Positions 8,395 through 16,556 of a stretch of DNA of 55,925 nucleotides are shown here, piece by piece. The notes under the pieces were generated by a model. It saw nothing but the letters and a program-made list of their open reading frames with translations, ran no database searches and had not been told where the DNA came from. The DNA comes from Kiritimatiellia bacterium (GTDB taxonomy: Bacteria; Verrucomicrobiota; Kiritimatiellia; RFP12; UBA1067), in the NCBI GenBank assembly GCA_017525225.1, contig JAFXTB010000146.1, forward strand, positions 1 through 55,925, in the 5' to 3' direction. The stretch's first letter is position 1; each line of letters begins with the position of its first letter. Both the position numbers and the translations under genes were made by a program.

Positions 8395-9356
8395 TTCTCC
8401 GGCATGGGGTAGATCTTGATGAAGGCGTTCGCCCGCAAGCGGCCCAACCAGGCGTTGTACGCCTTTGCGGCCTCTGCGCGCCGGATGTTGCGCACGATCC
8501 TGTCGTATGCCTCTGCGAAGGTGAGGGTCTTCTCGGCCGTCTCGGAATCCTTCCTGACGATGAAGCCCCAGCCGTCGAGGTCCACGAGACCCGAATGCTC
8601 GCCGACCTTGAGCGCGGCGATGGCGTCGGCGATCTCGGCGCGGAATGCCTCCTCGGGCTTCACGTCCTTCCACACCCCGCCTTCCTTCGCATGGGAGTCG
8701 GACGAGTATTCGCGAGCCAGTGCGGCGAAGTCGGCGCCGGGCGCGGCGAGCTTCTTGAGAATGGAGTCGGCCCGGTCCTTGACCGATGGCTCCCCGTCGC
8801 CGGCCGGCTTGAGCAGTATCACGCTGACCGTGGTCTTGGCGGCGTCGGAATAGCGGGAACGGTGCTCCTCGAACTCCTGGCGCATGGCGCTGGGGGAGAC
8901 ATGCTGCAGATGCTTGTCGATCATCTGGTATCGCATGCCGGCGATTATGAGGTCTTCGCGGATTATGTTGCGCCATTCGTCGAACGGGGTCTTCGTCTTC
9001 TGCAGCTCCGCCTCTAGCTCGTTGCGGTCGCCATGGAAGTTCTCCTTGACGATTTCGCGCACCCGGTTGTCGACGACCCATTCCTGCATGTCCATCTTCT
9101 TCTCGGCGGCGGCCTTGAGGATGAGCTTGCGGTCGATTATCGCGTCCACGGCCTTCTTGTAGAGTTCGGCCAGCTTGGCGCGGTCCTGGGCGGCGAGGGT
9201 GAATTCCTCGCGCACGGACGGGTTCCGGCGTACCTCGGAGAGTACATCGCCGATGGTGATGCATTCATCGTCGACCTTTGCGGCGAGACCGTCCGTGACG
9301 GCGCCGTACATTCCCATTGCGGACAGGGCCGCGATCGTCAGTAGGAGTTTTTTCAT
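8391..9356 (-). CDS. Exported peptidyl-prolyl isomerase / SurA-like chaperone
   Basis: About 321 residues with a signal peptide (MKKLLLTIAALSAMGMYGA) that sends it to the periplasm. The N-terminal half is the helical SurA-like chaperone region (DRKLILKAAAEKKMD, EWRNIIREDLIIAGMRYQMI). Residues of about 180-270 match one parvulin/rotamase domain: ILLKP, then DFAALAREYSSDSHAKEGGVW, then VDLDGWGFIVRKDS. The position next to rsmA mirrors the surA-rsmA linkage known in Proteobacteria. It probably assists outer-membrane or secreted protein folding, which would suit the many exported proteins here. The ATG at 9356 is supported by a promoter directly upstream. Confidence 0.88.
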   Translation of the reverse strand: MKKLLLTIAALSAMGMYGAVTDGLAAKVDDECITIGDVLSEVRRNPSVREEFTLAAQDRAKLAELYKKAVDAIIDRKLILKAAAEKKMDMQEWVVDNRVREIVKENFHGDRNELEAELQKTKTPFDEWRNIIREDLIIAGMRYQMIDKHLQHVSPSAMRQEFEEHRSRYSDAAKTTVSVILLKPAGDGEPSVKDRADSILKKLAAPGADFAALAREYSSDSHAKEGGVWKDVKPEEAFRAEIADAIAALKVGEHSGLVDLDGWGFIVRKDSETAEKTLTFAEAYDRIVRNIRRAEAAKAYNAWLGRLRANAFIKIYPMPEK

Positions 9357-9365
9357 GGCGGACGT

Positions 9366-9394
9366 ATGATAGCATAATGTACGCGCGCGGGCAA
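9366..9394 (-). promoter_or_regulatory. Promoter of ppiC-rsmA-hexokinase operon
   Basis: On the minus strand TTGCCC (9389-9394), a 17-base spacer and TGC-TATCAT (-10 at 9366-9371) precede the ppiC start by only nine bases. The predicted transcript therefore begins about three bases before the ATG: a near-leaderless mRNA. Confidence 0.7.
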
Positions 9395-9434
9395 GGCGAT
9401 AATCCAGTTGCTTTTCGTGAAGGACATAAAGTGG

Positions 9435-9463
9435 TTGCTTTGGCCGACGCGATAGGATAGAAT
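9435..9463 (+). promoter_or_regulatory. Promoter of Tat-exported oxidoreductase gene
   Basis: TTGCTT (9435-9440), a 17-base spacer and TAGAAT (9458-9463). Unlike many promoters in this window it yields a leader of about 95 bases, ending in an AGGAAAGAAAGGTG ribosome-binding site. It is divergent from the ppiC promoter about 40 bases away. Confidence 0.6.
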
Positions 9464-9563
9464 ATCCGGCGTCCTGCTCAAGATCGCGACGACGCCACCG
9501 GCCGAACTGAAGCAGGTCAGATGAACACGGTATGTTCCAGCCACAGGAAAGAAAGGTGATACG

Positions 9564-10973
9564 ATGAAAAGACGCATGTTCATAAAGACGGCCGCGGCGG
9601 TAGCGGCGGCACCATACGTTGCACGGGCGGCAGGCACGCTCGACAGGATACGCATGGGCTTCATCGGCGTAGGCAACCGCGGCTCGCAGCTGCTGCAGAG
9701 CTTCATGCGCATGCCGGATGTGGACGTCACCGCGCTCTGCGACGTGTACGAGCCGTATCTGAAGCGCGACCATGCGGCCATCGATCCCAAGATACTCGAA
9801 TACTGCTCGCTGGGCGGCAAGGAGCCCTGGTTCATCCCGAACCTGGACGAGAAGTTCCCGCATCCGCCCAGGCTGTACCGCGACTACCGGAAGCTGCTGG
9901 AGGACAAGGAGGTCGACGCCGTGTGCATCGCCACCCCGGACCATTGGCATGCGCTGCAGCTCGTGGACGCCGTGCGTGCGGGCAAGGACGTCTACTGCGA
10001 GAAGCCGCTCACCGCGACGGTCGCAGAAGGCCGCTTCATGGTCAACGAGGCCACGAAGTCCGGCCGCGTGGTGGCCGTGGGCATCCAGCGCCGCGCAACC
10101 GAATCGTACAAGCGCCTCAAGGCGCAGATCGACAGCGGCCGCTACGGCAGGCTTCTCGGCTGCCGCCATTCATGGGCGCACAACTACGGTCCGTTCGGCG
10201 TTGGACGCTGCGCGCCATGCGAGCCTTCCCCTGGGCTGGACTGGGATGCCTGGCTGGGGCCGCGCGCCTGGCGCGGGTTCCGCTACACGCTCGCGCCGTA
10301 CATGTTCCGCTGGGACATCGACTTCTCCAACCAGCTCGCGAACCAGGGCGTACATTCCCTGGACGCATTCCGCGCCATGATGGGCGAGACGGCGCCCAGG
10401 TACGTGACGGCCGTGGGCGGGCGGCGGTTCCTCAAGGACGACGGCAACGTGCCCGACACGATGTTCTGCGTGTGGGAGTTCGCCGACGGCCGCACGATCG
10501 ACTATACGATATTCGAGGGCGGCGGCGCCGGGCTGAACGGCGCGCGCGACCTCGAGTTCATCCTGGAGGACGGCGCCGCATACTACAACGGCTCGTCGCA
10601 GTTCCGCATCGTGCCGTCGAAGGGGCGCCTCTTCCGCAATCCGCGCGAGCCGAAGTTCGCCGAGGTCAAGGAGACGTTCAAGGATACCATCATGGGCAAG
10701 GACAACTCCTTCGTCTCCGCTACCGATGCATGCGTACGCGACTTCCTCGACTGCATCAAGTCGCGCGGCACTCCGGTGGTGTCGCTGGAGGACGGCCACC
10801 GCTCCACCTCGATGGCGCACATCGCCAACATCGCCGTGCGCCTCGGCGGACATCGTCTTGAATGGGACGGCGTCGCCGAGCGTTTCGTCGGCCATCTCGC
10901 CGACGAGGCGAACAAGCTGTTATCGTACGAGTACCGTGAAGGCTACCGACGCTATCCCGGGCTTGGATGCTGA
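9564..10973 (+). CDS. Tat-exported Gfo/Idh/MocA family oxidoreductase
   Basis: A predicted NAD(P)-dependent sugar or cyclitol dehydrogenase acting outside the cytoplasm. The 469 residues begin with a twin-arginine signal (MKRRMFIKTAAAVAAAPYVARA). A Rossmann fold follows (MGFIGVGNRGSQLLQSF), then the family motif AGKDVYCEKPLTATVAEG, whose EKP lysine is the usual catalytic residue, and the substrate domain with NQLANQGVHSLDAFRAMMG. The cofactor probably travels folded with the protein, which explains Tat export. PVC and Bacteroidetes genomes carry many such paralogues; a second one lies at 38555. Strong RBS upstream (AAAGGTG). The substrate is unknown. Confidence 0.85.
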   Translation: MKRRMFIKTAAAVAAAPYVARAAGTLDRIRMGFIGVGNRGSQLLQSFMRMPDVDVTALCDVYEPYLKRDHAAIDPKILEYCSLGGKEPWFIPNLDEKFPHPPRLYRDYRKLLEDKEVDAVCIATPDHWHALQLVDAVRAGKDVYCEKPLTATVAEGRFMVNEATKSGRVVAVGIQRRATESYKRLKAQIDSGRYGRLLGCRHSWAHNYGPFGVGRCAPCEPSPGLDWDAWLGPRAWRGFRYTLAPYMFRWDIDFSNQLANQGVHSLDAFRAMMGETAPRYVTAVGGRRFLKDDGNVPDTMFCVWEFADGRTIDYTIFEGGGAGLNGARDLEFILEDGAAYYNGSSQFRIVPSKGRLFRNPREPKFAEVKETFKDTIMGKDNSFVSATDACVRDFLDCIKSRGTPVVSLEDGHRSTSMAHIANIAVRLGGHRLEWDGVAERFVGHLADEANKLLSYEYREGYRRYPGLGC

Positions 10974-11047
10974 CGGGGAAGACGCGATCTTCATGTGTTC
11001 TGCGGTCCGGTTGCCTCGGTTGACGGGGCAATTAGGCGGCTTGGAGG

Positions 11048-11061
11048 GTTGAAATTTCAAC
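11048..11061. promoter_or_regulatory. Perfect 14-bp palindrome upstream of ribosomal operon promoter
   Basis: GTTGAAATTTCAAC is fully self-complementary and lies 25 bases before the -35 box of the rpmJ operon. It could be a regulator site or a small 3' hairpin of the preceding gene; its AT-rich core also resembles an UP element. No terminator-like T-run follows directly. Confidence 0.35.
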
Positions 11062-11086
11062 TTTGTAAATTTCTTCATTTCCCCCC

Positions 11087-11115
11087 TTGTCAAGCGGACG
11101 ATTTTTTGAGATAAT
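11087..11115 (+). promoter_or_regulatory. Promoter of rpmJ-rpsM-rpsK-rpsD-rpoA-rplQ
   Basis: TTGTCA (11087-11092), a 17-base spacer and GATAAT (11110-11115), with TGA before the -10. A CCCCCC run abuts the -35, as at the rpsL promoter. The leader of about 28 bases contains GAAAGAAGAG before the rpmJ ATG. Confidence 0.7.
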
Positions 11116-11150
11116 AACCATTCGTTCGACCACGAAAGAAGAGTAAAACA

Positions 11151-11264
11151 ATGAAAGTACGTAGTTCCGTTCGCCGTATTTGCGTGAACTGCCGCATCGT
11201 TCGCCGAAAAGGCGTGGTGCGTGTAATCTGCACAAACCCACGCCATAAGCAGCGTCAGGGCTAA
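11151..11264 (+). CDS. rpmJ: 50S ribosomal protein L36
   Basis: A 37-residue protein starting [14 protein letters not shown] and ending NPRHKQRQG. The zinc-ribbon ligands C11, C14, C27 and H32 are all present, so this is the zinc-binding (C+) form. It opens the alpha-operon, 23 bases before rpsM, as in many bacteria. It is too short for usual ORF cut-offs but unmistakable. Confidence 0.96.
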   Translation: MKVRSSVRRICVNCRIVRRKGVVRVICTNPRHKQRQG

Positions 11265-11287
11265 AAAGGAAAAGGGAAAAACAAACC

Positions 11288-11677
11288 ATGCCAAGACTGA
11301 TGGGTGTGGATGTGCCCGGTAAGAAGCATGCTCGCTATGCTTTGAGGTACATTCACGGAATCGGGCCCAAGCGCGCGGATGACGTGCTGGCCGCTTGCAA
11401 AGTCGATCCTTCCAAGAAGGCCGACGATCTGACGCAGGACGAGATCCATGCGATCGTAACGTACATTCAGGATCATTTCCGCGTGGAGGGCGATCTCCGC
11501 CGCGAGGTGTCCCAGAACATCCGTCGACTGATTTCGATCGGGTCGTACAGGGGGCTGAGGCACAAGCGCGGGCTGCCGGTGCGTGGTCAGCGCACGCGCA
11601 CGAACGCCAAGACGCGCAAGGGCGGCCGCAGGTCGTCCGCCGCGGTCATCCGCGCCGCCGCGCCGGCCAAGAAGTAA
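11288..11677 (+). CDS. rpsM: 30S ribosomal protein S13
   Basis: Head protein of the small subunit that contacts the large subunit and P-site tRNA. The 129-residue product has MPRLMGVDVPGKKHARYAL, the helix-two-turn-helix IHGIGPKRADDVL, and the basic tail GLRHKRGLPVRGQRTRTNAK followed by a short Ala/Lys end. The length is close to the family norm. AAAAGGAAAAGGG precedes the ATG. Second gene of the rpmJ-rplQ operon. Confidence 0.97.
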   Translation: MPRLMGVDVPGKKHARYALRYIHGIGPKRADDVLAACKVDPSKKADDLTQDEIHAIVTYIQDHFRVEGDLRREVSQNIRRLISIGSYRGLRHKRGLPVRGQRTRTNAKTRKGGRRSSAAVIRAAAPAKK

Positions 11678-11695
11678 TCTTCGGAGACAGATCAA

Positions 11696-12157
11696 ATGAG
11701 CGAAGAAAACATCAGTCAGGAACAGGCGGCCGCGCCGGCGCAGTCCGCCGAGGCGGCGGCGCCTGCCGCAGAGGGCGAGGCCCCTGCGAAGAAGGCCCGT
11801 CCGGGCAAGTCGATACCTCCCGGGATCGCCTTCATCCGCTCCACGTTCAACAACACGCAGGTATCCATCGCGGATGCGCGCGGCGGGGTGATTGCCTGGA
11901 GCTCGGCCGGCAAGGCCGGCTTCAAGGGCAGCCGCAAGTCCACGGCGTTCGCGGCCACGATGGTCGCGCAGGATGCCGCCCGCACGGCGTTCGCCAAGGG
12001 GATGCACGAGTGCGAGGTCCGCATGCAGGGCGCTGGCGCAGGCCGCGAGTCCGCCGTGCGCGCCATCCAGGCGGCGGGGATCAAGGTCACGATGATCACG
12101 GATACGACGCCGATTCCCCACAACGGTTGCCGTCCGCGCAAACGGAGGAGAGTGTAA
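11696..12157 (+). CDS. rpsK: 30S ribosomal protein S11 with Ala/Glu-rich N-terminal extension
   Basis: Platform protein of the small subunit. Residues from about 42 onward are classical S11: [16 protein letters not shown], then [20 protein letters not shown] and the end [15 protein letters not shown]. The first 40 or so residues form a low-complexity, alanine- and glutamate-rich extension absent from most S11 proteins. The S11 stop and the S4 start share a base (TAATG), implying translational coupling. Confidence 0.96.
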   Translation: MSEENISQEQAAAPAQSAEAAAPAAEGEAPAKKARPGKSIPPGIAFIRSTFNNTQVSIADARGGVIAWSSAGKAGFKGSRKSTAFAATMVAQDAARTAFAKGMHECEVRMQGAGAGRESAVRAIQAAGIKVTMITDTTPIPHNGCRPRKRRRV

Positions 12158-12759
12158 TGTCCAGGTATATCGGTCCAAAGTCCAAGATCGCCCGTCGCTT
12201 CGGCGAGGCGATATTCGGTCCCGACAAGGTGCTTGAGCGCCGTCCCACGCCTCCTGGCCAGCATGGAGCGCGTCGCCGCCGGAAGCTTTCCGAATACGGC
12301 GAGCAGCTGCTGGCGAAGCAGAAGGCCAAGTTCATCTACGGCATGCGCGAGCGCCAGTTCCGCCTGTTCTTCAAGCGTGCACTCGCCAAGGAAGGCAAGA
12401 CGGGCGATCTGCTTCTGCAGATGTGCGAGTCGCGGCTCGACAACGTGGTGTACCGCCTCGGCATAGCGCCCACGCGCGCGGCGGCCCGCCAGCTCGTGAC
12501 GCACCGCCACATCGTCGTGGACGGCAAGGTCCTAAACATCCCTTCCTACATCGTCAAGGCCGGCCAGACGGTCGGCGTGCGCGAGAAGGATCGTCAGATG
12601 GTGGCCATCACGAGCTCGCTCGAGCATCGTGGTGTGTCCTGTTCGTGGCTGACCTGGGACGCCCCCACGCTCACCGGCACCTTCGTGCAGGCTCCCGAGC
12701 GCGCGGAGATTCCGGAGAATATCGACGAGCAGGCCATCGTCGAACTCTACTCGCGCTGA
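12157..12759 (+). CDS. rpsD: 30S ribosomal protein S4
   Basis: Primary 16S rRNA-binding protein that nucleates small-subunit assembly; in E. coli S4 represses this operon at the translational level. The 200-residue sequence has [34 protein letters not shown] and the S4 RNA-binding domain ESRLDNVVYRLGIAPTRAAA with RHIVVDGKVLNIPSY. The N-terminal zinc cysteines of some S4 proteins are absent, so it is the C-minus form. The start is fixed by the TAATG overlap with rpsK. Confidence 0.97.
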   Translation: MSRYIGPKSKIARRFGEAIFGPDKVLERRPTPPGQHGARRRRKLSEYGEQLLAKQKAKFIYGMRERQFRLFFKRALAKEGKTGDLLLQMCESRLDNVVYRLGIAPTRAAARQLVTHRHIVVDGKVLNIPSYIVKAGQTVGVREKDRQMVAITSSLEHRGVSCSWLTWDAPTLTGTFVQAPERAEIPENIDEQAIVELYSR

Positions 12760-12805
12760 TGCGCGGGCTAGTCGTTAGTTTCGTTCATCTCAAGGGAGGT
12801 TTTAC

Positions 12806-13804
12806 ATGCCCATCCGTTTGAGTCGTTTTGAAATGCCGCGCTGCGTCGTCAAGGACAAGAGCACGGCGACCGGCACGTATGCACGGTTCACAGCCGAACC
12901 GTTCGAGATCGGATATGCCCGCACCATCGGCAATTCCCTCAGGCGAGTGCTGCTTTCGTCCATCGAGGGCTGCGCGATCTCCAGCGTGAGGATCGCCGGC
13001 GTCAACCACGAGTTCTCCACCATCAAGGGGTGCGCCGAGGATGTCACGGACATCATCCTCAACCTCAAGCGCGTCCTTCTGAAGACGTTCACGCGCGAAG
13101 CCACCGAGCTCCATCTCAAGAAGAAGGGGCCTTGCACCGTGTATGCGGGCGACTTCGCGGAGTCGAACTCGGTGGAGGTGCTGAACCCCCGCCAGGAGAT
13201 CTGCACGCTGGAGGCCGACGGGACGTTCGAGATATCGTGCGAGCTTCGCGTAGGCCGCGGCTTCTGCCTTGCCGAAGGCAACAAGACGCCGGACCAGGAG
13301 ATCGGCCGCATAGCGATCGATTCCATATTCTCGCCGGTTACGCGGGTGAACTTCCTCGTGGAGAACACGCGCGTTGGCCAGCGCACCGACTACGAGAAGC
13401 TGGTGCTGGACGTGTGGACGGACGGTCGCGTGACGCCCGATGACGCGCTCAAGACGGCCGCGGCCGTGCTGCGCCGCCATCTCGACGTGTTCGTCGACTA
13501 CTCCAACGACGAGGCGCTCGAGTTCGACGCCGACGACAAGAAGGGAGCCGACGAGCGTGAACGCCTGCGCAAGCTCCTGAACATGTCCGTCAACGAGATA
13601 GAGCTTTCGGTGCGTGCCGCGAACTGCCTGAACAACGCGAATATCACGACCGTGGGCGAACTCGCGCAGAAGACGGAGGCGGACATGCTCAAGTACCGCA
13701 ACTTCGGCCGCAAGTCGCTGAACGAGATCAAGGAAAAGATGAAGGAGCTCGGCCTCTGCCTCGGCTACAAGTTCGATGCGGATCTGCTCGAGTCCAAGAA
13801 GTAA
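12806..13804 (+). CDS. rpoA: RNA polymerase alpha subunit
   Basis: Forms the dimer on which RNA polymerase assembles. The 332-residue product has the N-terminal assembly domain (FEIGYARTIGNSLRRVLLSS, IKGCAEDVTDIILNLK) and the C-terminal UP-element-binding domain (LSVRAANCLNNANITTVGE, MLKYRNFGRKSLNEIKEKM). A strong AAGGGAGG precedes the ATG. It lies between rpsD and rplQ as expected. The region between the domains is acidic (FDADDKKGADERERL). Confidence 0.97.
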   Translation: MPIRLSRFEMPRCVVKDKSTATGTYARFTAEPFEIGYARTIGNSLRRVLLSSIEGCAISSVRIAGVNHEFSTIKGCAEDVTDIILNLKRVLLKTFTREATELHLKKKGPCTVYAGDFAESNSVEVLNPRQEICTLEADGTFEISCELRVGRGFCLAEGNKTPDQEIGRIAIDSIFSPVTRVNFLVENTRVGQRTDYEKLVLDVWTDGRVTPDDALKTAAAVLRRHLDVFVDYSNDEALEFDADDKKGADERERLRKLLNMSVNEIELSVRAANCLNNANITTVGELAQKTEADMLKYRNFGRKSLNEIKEKMKELGLCLGYKFDADLLESKK

Positions 13805-13817
13805 GGAGACTCTACCG

Positions 13818-14255
13818 ATGCGTCACCAGAGAGTAATGAAGAAGTTCGGCCGTTCCACGGCCCACCGCAAGGCCATGATGAAGAACATGGTCACGAACCT
13901 CATCCTAGCCGAATCCATACAGACGACGCTCCCCAAGGCCAAGCAGGTCCGCAAGGATGCCGAGAAGATGGTCACGATCGCCCGCAAGGGCACATTGGCG
14001 GCCCGCCGTCTCGCGGCTTCCCGCCTTTTCCAGCCCAAGGCCGTCAAGAAGCTGTTCGACAAGATCGTTCCGGCGATGGAGGGCCGCAATGGCGGCTACA
14101 CCCGCATCCTGAAGCTCGGCACGCGCAAGGGCGACGGTGCCCAGATGGCCATAATCCAGTGGGTCACCGCGCCTGAAGCGAAGGATGCTGCGCCCAAGGC
14201 CGAGGAAGCGGCGGCCGAGGAAGCCGCATCCCCCGCGGCTGCGGAAGTGAAGTGA
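13818..14255 (+). CDS. rplQ: 50S ribosomal protein L17 with acidic Ala/Glu tail
   Basis: The 145-residue protein starts MRHQRVMKKFGRSTAHRKAM, typical of L17, and contains VTIARKGTLAARRLA and NGGYTRILKLGTRKGDGAQMA. The last 30 residues are an alanine/glutamate-rich extension. The ATG at 13818 is chosen because it begins the conserved domain and has AAGGAG upstream. Its stop overlaps a possible GTG start of the following SDR. Confidence 0.95.
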   Translation: MRHQRVMKKFGRSTAHRKAMMKNMVTNLILAESIQTTLPKAKQVRKDAEKMVTIARKGTLAARRLAASRLFQPKAVKKLFDKIVPAMEGRNGGYTRILKLGTRKGDGAQMAIIQWVTAPEAKDAAPKAEEAAAEEAASPAAAEVK

Positions 14256-15046
14256 GCGCAGGCATTCTGCCAGGCGCTGAGCGCAAGAGCCAATGCCTCC
14301 ACGATGGGGCGTTGGCTCTTGGCATATCGTCATCCAGGCCCGGTCGGACCGTCCTGGTCACAGGCGGCGTGCGGCGCATCGGGCGAGCCATCTGCGAGAC
14401 GTTGGCCGCACGCGGATGGAGTGTCGTGGTGCATTCCCGCCGGGCGGACGACCCCGACGCATCCGCCCTGGCCGAGCGGCTGGGCGGCATCGCGCTTTCG
14501 GCGGACCTTTCCGAACCTCTCGCGGCGGCTCATCTCTTCCAGGCGGCATGCGACGTCGCGCCGGACATCTCCGCCATCGTGAACAACGCCGCGGTGTTCC
14601 ACCCTGGCGACGGACTGCCGCCCGAGACTGTCGCCCGGATCATGCGCATCAACGCCGAAGCGCCTGAGCGCCTGACGACGCTGCTCGGATTGAGGCTCAT
14701 GGAACATCCGCCGTTTCATGGCGCCGTGGTGAACCTGCTGGACTGCCGCGTAGTGCCGCCATCGCAGACCGCCGACACGCCGTACATGGCATCGAAGCGC
14801 ACGCTGCGCGACGCCACGCTGAAGTGCGCAGGGCTTTTCGCATCGTCGCTGCGCGTGAACGCCGTCGCTCCAGGGCCGGTGCTGCCGCCGGTCGGCGCCG
14901 GCGTGCGCGTGCCGGGCGGTGACATTCTTCTTCCTGCACGCCCCACGCCGCAGGATGTAGCCGATGCCGTCGCCTTCCTGCTGGACGCTCCATCAATCAC
15001 AGGACAGATACTTGCAGTAGATTCCGGGCAGTCGCTTATGGTATAA
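14252..15046 (+). CDS. Short-chain dehydrogenase/reductase (FolM/pteridine-reductase-like)
   Basis: A predicted NAD(P)H-dependent reductase of about 264 residues or fewer. The cofactor motif is TVLVTGGVRRIGRAI; NNAAVFHPGD follows, then the catalytic tyrosine and lysine in YMASK and the C-terminal GQILAVDSGQSL. The GG-x-RRIG variant of the glycine motif resembles pteridine reductases and FolM, but the substrate is uncertain. The GTG at 14252 overlaps the rplQ stop, yet a hairpin at 14285-14320 falls inside the first 25 codons. The true start may therefore be a TTG near 14312, just before the conserved domain. The last codons ATG-GTA-TAA coincide with the rpoN -10 box. Confidence 0.8.
   Translation: MSAGILPGAERKSQCLHDGALALGISSSRPGRTVLVTGGVRRIGRAICETLAARGWSVVVHSRRADDPDASALAERLGGIALSADLSEPLAAAHLFQAACDVAPDISAIVNNAAVFHPGDGLPPETVARIMRINAEAPERLTTLLGLRLMEHPPFHGAVVNLLDCRVVPPSQTADTPYMASKRTLRDATLKCAGLFASSLRVNAVAPGPVLPPVGAGVRVPGGDILLPARPTPQDVADAVAFLLDAPSITGQILAVDSGQSLMV
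14285..14320. terminator. Hairpin after rplQ (terminator or attenuator)
   Basis: AAGAGCCAATGCC pairs with GGCGTTGGCTCTT across a ten-base loop, giving a stem of about 12 pairs with a mismatch. It follows rplQ by 30 bases and overlaps the 5' end of the SDR frame. No T-run follows, so termination strength is uncertain. Confidence 0.5.
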
Positions 15047-15047
15047 T
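15039..15047 (+). promoter_or_regulatory. Extended -10 promoter of rpoN, overlapping the SDR stop codon
   Basis: TGGTATAAT is a perfect extended -10. The TAA at 15044-15046 that ends the SDR gene is part of it. The predicted transcription start near 15054 is two bases before the ATG at 15056, implying a leaderless or near-leaderless rpoN transcript. Confidence 0.7.
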
Positions 15048-15055
15048 ACATGCCG

Positions 15056-16549
15056 ATGCCCACTGCCGGATACAGCATGTCGCAGGGGATGGTCCAGACC
15101 CAGACCCAGACCCTGGCGCCCCAGATGAGAGAGTCGCTGAAGATGCTTCAGATGACTTCGCTCGCGCTTGCTCCGGAACTGCGCCAGCAGATGCTGACAA
15201 ACCCGGTCATAGAGGACGTACGCAACCCGACTGAACCTCTGATCTCCTCGATCACCCCGGATTCCAGGACCGGCAAGTCCGCTGCCGACAGCGACATGGA
15301 GCTGGACTTCACCCCTGAAGGTGCCGCCGCGGAGAACATCCTTGGATCCGAGGACGGACATCTGGACTATTTCCTCGGCAACATGGAATCCGCCAGCGGC
15401 GACGAAGAGGCCGCGTCGCGCAGGCAGCGCCTCTTCGATACGCAGCGCAGCACCGAGACGCTCCAGGACCATCTGATCGCCCAGATACCGTTCGCAGACC
15501 TCGATGAGGAAGACCGCCAGCTGGCCGAGATCATCATATCCAACATCAACGACACCGGCATGTTCGCAGGTTCCTATCCCGACATCGAGATGGCGACGGG
15601 TGCCGATGCCAAAAAGATAGATGCCGTGCGCCGGTGCGTGCTGAAGTTCGATCCTGTAGGTTGCGGGTGGAAGGATCCGAGGGAATGCTTGCTGGCGCAG
15701 ATGGACCGGCTCGAGGATTCGCCCTGGGAGGAGGAGGTGCGCAAGATCATCCTCAACCATCTGGAAGACCTGTACGCGCATCGTGAAGCGCTCATCTGCG
15801 AGAAGCTGAAGCTCACGCCGGAAGAGCTGGCGCAGGCGCTGGCGGCGTTCAGGACCCTCGATCCGTTTCCAGGGCGCGACAAGCGCTTCGTCTCCGCATC
15901 CGACCGCCCGGAATACGTCCGGCCCGAGGTGCATGCCGTCAAAAAGAATGGCCGCTGGATCGCGCAGGTGGATGGGCGCGATCTGCCGGAGATACGCATA
16001 TCTCCCCGATTCCTGTCCATGCTCAAAGATCCGAATGTCGACAAGGAGTCGAAGGCGTACGTGCGCGAGCGCATCCGCGCCGCCGAGGCGCTCATCGAGG
16101 CCGTGGAACGCCGCCAGGACACGATACGCGCGATCGCGCAGGAGATAGTGGATGCGCAGCAGCAGTTCTTCGAAAAGGGCTTCTCGGCCCTGCGGCCGCT
16201 CACGATGCAGGCAGTGGCGGACAAGGTGGGCGTGCATGGCACCACAGTCTCGCGCACCGTGCGCGACAAGTACATGACCACGCCCTTCGGCACGGTCGAG
16301 CTGAGGCGCATGTTCACGTCCGGACTTGAGACGGAGGGCGGCGAGCAGGTGTCGAAGACGGTCGTGCAGGAACGTCTCAAAGCGCTGGTGGCGGCGGAGG
16401 ACAAGGCGCATCCGCTCTCCGACGACCGCCTGGCCGAGCTGCTCAAGCGCGAGGGTGTGGAGATAGCCCGCCGCACCGTGGCGAAGTACCGCGATGAGCT
16501 CGACATCCCCAGCACAACCAAACGCAAGCAACGCAAGAATATGGTATAA
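15056..16549 (+). CDS. rpoN: RNA polymerase sigma-54 factor
   Basis: An alternative sigma factor that recognises -24/-12 promoters and needs AAA+ activators. The roughly 497-residue protein has the glutamine-rich activator-contact region (QTQTQTLAPQMRESLKMLQM), an acidic linker (about 60-120), the core-binding region, the helix-turn-helix near VADKVGVHGTTVSRTVRDKY and the C-terminal RpoN box ARRTVAKYRDELDIPS. I chose the ATG at 15056 over 15050 because 15050 lies upstream of the predicted transcription start. The last codons are again ATG-GTA-TAA, forming the next promoter. No sigma-54 activator is visible in this window. Confidence 0.95.
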   Translation: MPTAGYSMSQGMVQTQTQTLAPQMRESLKMLQMTSLALAPELRQQMLTNPVIEDVRNPTEPLISSITPDSRTGKSAADSDMELDFTPEGAAAENILGSEDGHLDYFLGNMESASGDEEAASRRQRLFDTQRSTETLQDHLIAQIPFADLDEEDRQLAEIIISNINDTGMFAGSYPDIEMATGADAKKIDAVRRCVLKFDPVGCGWKDPRECLLAQMDRLEDSPWEEEVRKIILNHLEDLYAHREALICEKLKLTPEELAQALAAFRTLDPFPGRDKRFVSASDRPEYVRPEVHAVKKNGRWIAQVDGRDLPEIRISPRFLSMLKDPNVDKESKAYVRERIRAAEALIEAVERRQDTIRAIAQEIVDAQQQFFEKGFSALRPLTMQAVADKVGVHGTTVSRTVRDKYMTTPFGTVELRRMFTSGLETEGGEQVSKTVVQERLKALVAAEDKAHPLSDDRLAELLKREGVEIARRTVAKYRDELDIPSTTKRKQRKNMV

Positions 16550-16550
16550 T
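16542..16550 (+). promoter_or_regulatory. Extended -10 promoter of dnaX, overlapping the rpoN stop codon
   Basis: TGGTATAAT contains the rpoN stop TAA (16547-16549). Exactly six bases (CGCCTT) separate the box from the dnaX ATG, so the A of the start codon is the expected transcription start: a leaderless mRNA. No convincing -35 is required with a TG-extended -10. Confidence 0.75.
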
Positions 16551-16556
16551 CGCCTT

